Of a stretch of 7,778 nt of DNA, positions 6,391 to 7,778 are shown in pieces. The notes under the pieces were generated by a model. It was given only the letters and a program-made list of their open reading frames with translations. It ran no database searches and was not told the origin of the DNA. The position numbers were made by a program, and so were the translations under genes. The stretch's first letter is position 1, and the number at the start of each line of letters is the position of its first letter. The DNA lies in NCBI GenBank assembly GCA_035291905.1, contig DATDRF010000256.1, forward strand, positions 1 to 7,778, in the 5' to 3' direction. The stretch comes from JACPLA01 sp035291905. GTDB taxonomy: Bacteria > Bacteroidota > Ignavibacteria > UBA10030.

Positions 6391-7119
6391 ATGTTTATGC
6401 GGACTGTGAAGATGTTCGTCAAACCGGGGGAAATCCAGGATTTTCGTGAAGCATATCAGAAATCGGTACTCACCGCGTTTTCGAAAATCAAAGGGTGCCG
6501 GTCGGCAGTCCTTATGCAAAGCACGCGCAACTCCGAGGAGTGCGTCTCTCTCACATTATGGGCTTCAGAGAATGACGCAAGAGCGTTTGAGGAGGGCGGG
6601 ATGTATGACAACCTCGTCAATGTGCTAAGACCGCATTTTTCGGAAGAGTACGAGATGCAGATTCGTTTGACAGAAGACCTCAAGCTGGAGTACTCTCCAA
6701 CATACGAGCCGGAGGTCCGCAGATACGATGTCGAGACTCCGCACAGGCCGGGATCTTCAGGAGATATCTATCTCAGGATGGTGTCTCTCAAGTTCAAAGA
6801 GGGAAAAGTTCAGGAGTTCAAAAAGCATTATGAGGAAAAAGTCATTCCAATCCTGCGCTCGGTGAAGGGATGCAGAACGGCATTTCTGGCCGCTCCGGCC
6901 GACGATCCGAACGAGCTGATTTCAGTCACCGAATGGGAAGATGAAAAGGCGTATCAGGAATACGAGCACGGTGGACAATTCGATGCGATTCTCGAGTCCC
7001 AAAGCCATTTCTTTCCCGGCGTGTACGACTTGGGGAAGAAAAGCACGACCGCAACAAGCGCAGACATAACAGTCGATCACCATCTTGTCCTGGTTGGAAA
7101 GAGCTTTGACAGGTCATAG
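6391..7119 (+). CDS. Tandem ABM-fold (antibiotic biosynthesis monooxygenase-like) protein
   Basis: A 242-residue cytoplasmic protein made of two copies of a dimeric alpha/beta-barrel (ABM-like) domain, residues about 1-98 and 126-220. The copies align with an offset of 125: MRTVKMFVKPGEIQDF with LRMVSLKFKEGKVQEF, KGCRSA (34-39) with KGCRTA (159-164), VSLTLWASENDARAFEEGG with ISVTEWEDEKAYQEYEHGG. Family members include small quinol or polyketide monooxygenases, heme-degrading enzymes and many proteins of unknown role. No diagnostic catalytic or heme-binding residue can be pointed to, so enzymatic activity is unproven. A fused pair would form the barrel that single-domain members make as dimers. 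The ATG follows a strong AAGGAGG (6376-6382) with 8-base spacing. It could be transcribed with the kinase (69-base gap) or from its own promoter; none is evident. The gene ends TAG, convergent with the next gene. Confidence 0.85.
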   Translation: MFMRTVKMFVKPGEIQDFREAYQKSVLTAFSKIKGCRSAVLMQSTRNSEECVSLTLWASENDARAFEEGGMYDNLVNVLRPHFSEEYEMQIRLTEDLKLEYSPTYEPEVRRYDVETPHRPGSSGDIYLRMVSLKFKEGKVQEFKKHYEEKVIPILRSVKGCRTAFLAAPADDPNELISVTEWEDEKAYQEYEHGGQFDAILESQSHFFPGVYDLGKKSTTATSADITVDHHLVLVGKSFDRS

Positions 7120-7181
7120 AACTGATTCTGTTTGTGATGACAAGGGTGAATAAAGCTCCAATCTGCAACCTTCCAGTCTTA

Positions 7182-7598
7182 TCAACTTCCCGCAAAATTC
7201 GGTCCCGCGAAGCTGAACGAACCGGTCAATTTCCCGTCGCGCCCGTATGTCCCCGTTACCGAATCCGTCGTATACTGAGCTGAAGTGGCAGTAAAGGTGA
7301 TGTCATTCGCTGTTACGGTTGCCACCACATAGCTCCCGTTTTCGTTCGAGATGAGTGAAGGTGGTATCGAATAACCCGCACCCCCCTTTGAGGCATCGTA
7401 GACTCCGCCTCCGCCCCCCATGGTGATCGGACGAACAAGGTGCTGGTAGGCGTCGGCCGCCAGGTTCGTGAGGTCGGAGATGAGGGCGTCACGGTTTGAA
7501 CCGACACTCTGTGCCGTGAACATCGTCAGGCCAACCGCAATGGCGATACCGACAATGATGACACCGAGAATAATGAGAAGCAGTTGTTGTTGACCCAT
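7182..7598 (-). CDS. Pilin-like small membrane/surface protein with N-terminal hydrophobic helix
   Basis: A 138-residue protein with one N-terminal hydrophobic helix (about residues 6-27) directly after MGQQQ, followed by an amphipathic stretch (SNRDALISDLTNLAADAYQHL), a Gly-rich turn (MGGGGG) and a Ser/Thr-rich beta-type tail (SYVVATVTANDITFTAT) ending in FAGS. This plan, a hydrophobic helix continuing into an alpha-helical spine and then a beta-rich head, is that of type IV pilins and pseudopilins. A Gly at position 2 could serve as a prepilin-peptidase site, but the conserved Glu at mature position 5 is missing, so assembly into a pilus is uncertain. I recall similar MGQQQLLLI proteins, often multicopy, from Ignavibacteria-like genomes. 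The start is fixed by AGGAG at 7607-7611 with 8-base spacing. A sigma-54-type promoter lies upstream. It converges on the ABM-like gene with a 62-base gap in which I see no terminator. Confidence 0.8.
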   Translation of the reverse strand: MGQQQLLLIILGVIIVGIAIAVGLTMFTAQSVGSNRDALISDLTNLAADAYQHLVRPITMGGGGGVYDASKGGAGYSIPPSLISNENGSYVVATVTANDITFTATSAQYTTDSVTGTYGRDGKLTGSFSFAGPNFAGS

Positions 7599-7630
7599 GA
7601 TCAGATCTCCTGGGAAATGTGCTGAATCGG

Positions 7631-7646
7631 TGCAAGAATTGTGCCG
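7631..7646 (-). promoter_or_regulatory. Sigma-54 (RpoN) -24/-12 promoter of the pilin-like gene
   Basis: On the minus strand the site reads CGGCACAATTCTTGCA. It matches the sigma-54 consensus TGGCAC-N5-TTGCA at every position but the first, with the required 10 bases between the invariant GG and GC. Transcription would start near 7620, giving a leader of about 22 bases that contains the AGGAG Shine-Dalgarno and ends at the ATG at 7598. Pilin genes in other Gram-negatives are often sigma-54 dependent. A palindrome CCGATATCGG (7644-7653) overlaps the -24 element. Confidence 0.72.
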
Positions 7647-7737
7647 ATATCGGTCCTACCGGCGCACCTGAAGCCGTCTCGTTTTTCATCAAAATCGATA
7701 TAGAAGGAGTCAAAAAGGAGGGAGTCTCAGGTCAAAC

Positions 7738-7752
7738 TTTCCACACAGGAAA
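7738..7752. promoter_or_regulatory. Possible upstream activator site for the sigma-54 promoter
   Basis: TTTCC (7738-7742) and GGAAA (7748-7752) form an inverted repeat around ACACA, about 120-130 bases upstream of the predicted transcription start. This is where bacterial enhancer-binding proteins usually bind at sigma-54 promoters. The repeat is short and no regulator is known, so it is a weak candidate. The rest of 7599-7778 holds no gene that I can support. Confidence 0.25.
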
Positions 7753-7778
7753 AAACACCCGACTGCGCTCTGGGAAAC

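Noticed and set aside
7120..7181. Bidirectional terminator between the convergent ABM-like and pilin-like genes
   Set aside because: No stem-loop followed by a U-run is visible on either strand in these 62 bases.

Overview
The window looks like a chromosomal segment of a free-living Gram-negative bacterium of moderate GC, most likely from the FCB group (Ignavibacteria/Chlorobiota-like or a neighbouring candidate phylum); an acidobacterial relative is the main alternative. This rests on the style of the proteins: Hanks-type Ser/Thr kinases with long sensor-like C-termini (TolB-type propeller, FlgO/TolB-N plus TPR), and a short pilin-like protein beginning MGQQQLLLI. No rRNA or marker gene is present, so the assignment is inference.

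Layout. Positions 1-2397 hold the 3' part of a membrane Ser/Thr kinase whose C-terminus is a WD40-like (PD40) beta-propeller; its start lies outside the window. It overlaps by ATGA a small conserved-looking hypothetical gene (2394-2741). A REP-associated tyrosine transposase (RAYT, Y1/HUH family) follows (about 2793-3521). Between its HUH motif and its catalytic-tyrosine helix it carries an unusual insert built from REP-like palindromes translated in a single phase. Its stop overlaps the first codon of a remnant of another kinase gene: 20 recognisable codons, then repeat DNA. The remnant's reading frame ends exactly on the ATG of the next intact kinase (3679-6321). This second kinase has a kinase domain very similar to the first, followed by one transmembrane helix, a FlgO/TolB-N-like domain and TPR repeats. 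Four 7-bp tandem repeats separate it from a tandem-domain ABM-fold (antibiotic biosynthesis monooxygenase-like) protein (6391-7119). On the opposite strand, a pilin-like small membrane protein (7182-7598) is preceded by a good match to a sigma-54 -24/-12 promoter.

How it fits together. The kinases probably sense or scaffold something outside the cytoplasmic membrane through exchangeable C-terminal modules, and the locus has grown by paralogous duplication. The RAYT and its palindromic repeats lie between the paralogues and appear to have shaped the junction, including a hairpin that overlaps the Shine-Dalgarno of the second kinase. The ABM-like and pilin-like genes have no obvious mechanistic link to the kinases. 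I do not see a complete, clearly new defence or metabolic system. The most unusual points are the in-frame REP palindromes, the overlapping remnant/hairpin junction and the sigma-54-driven pilin-like gene.
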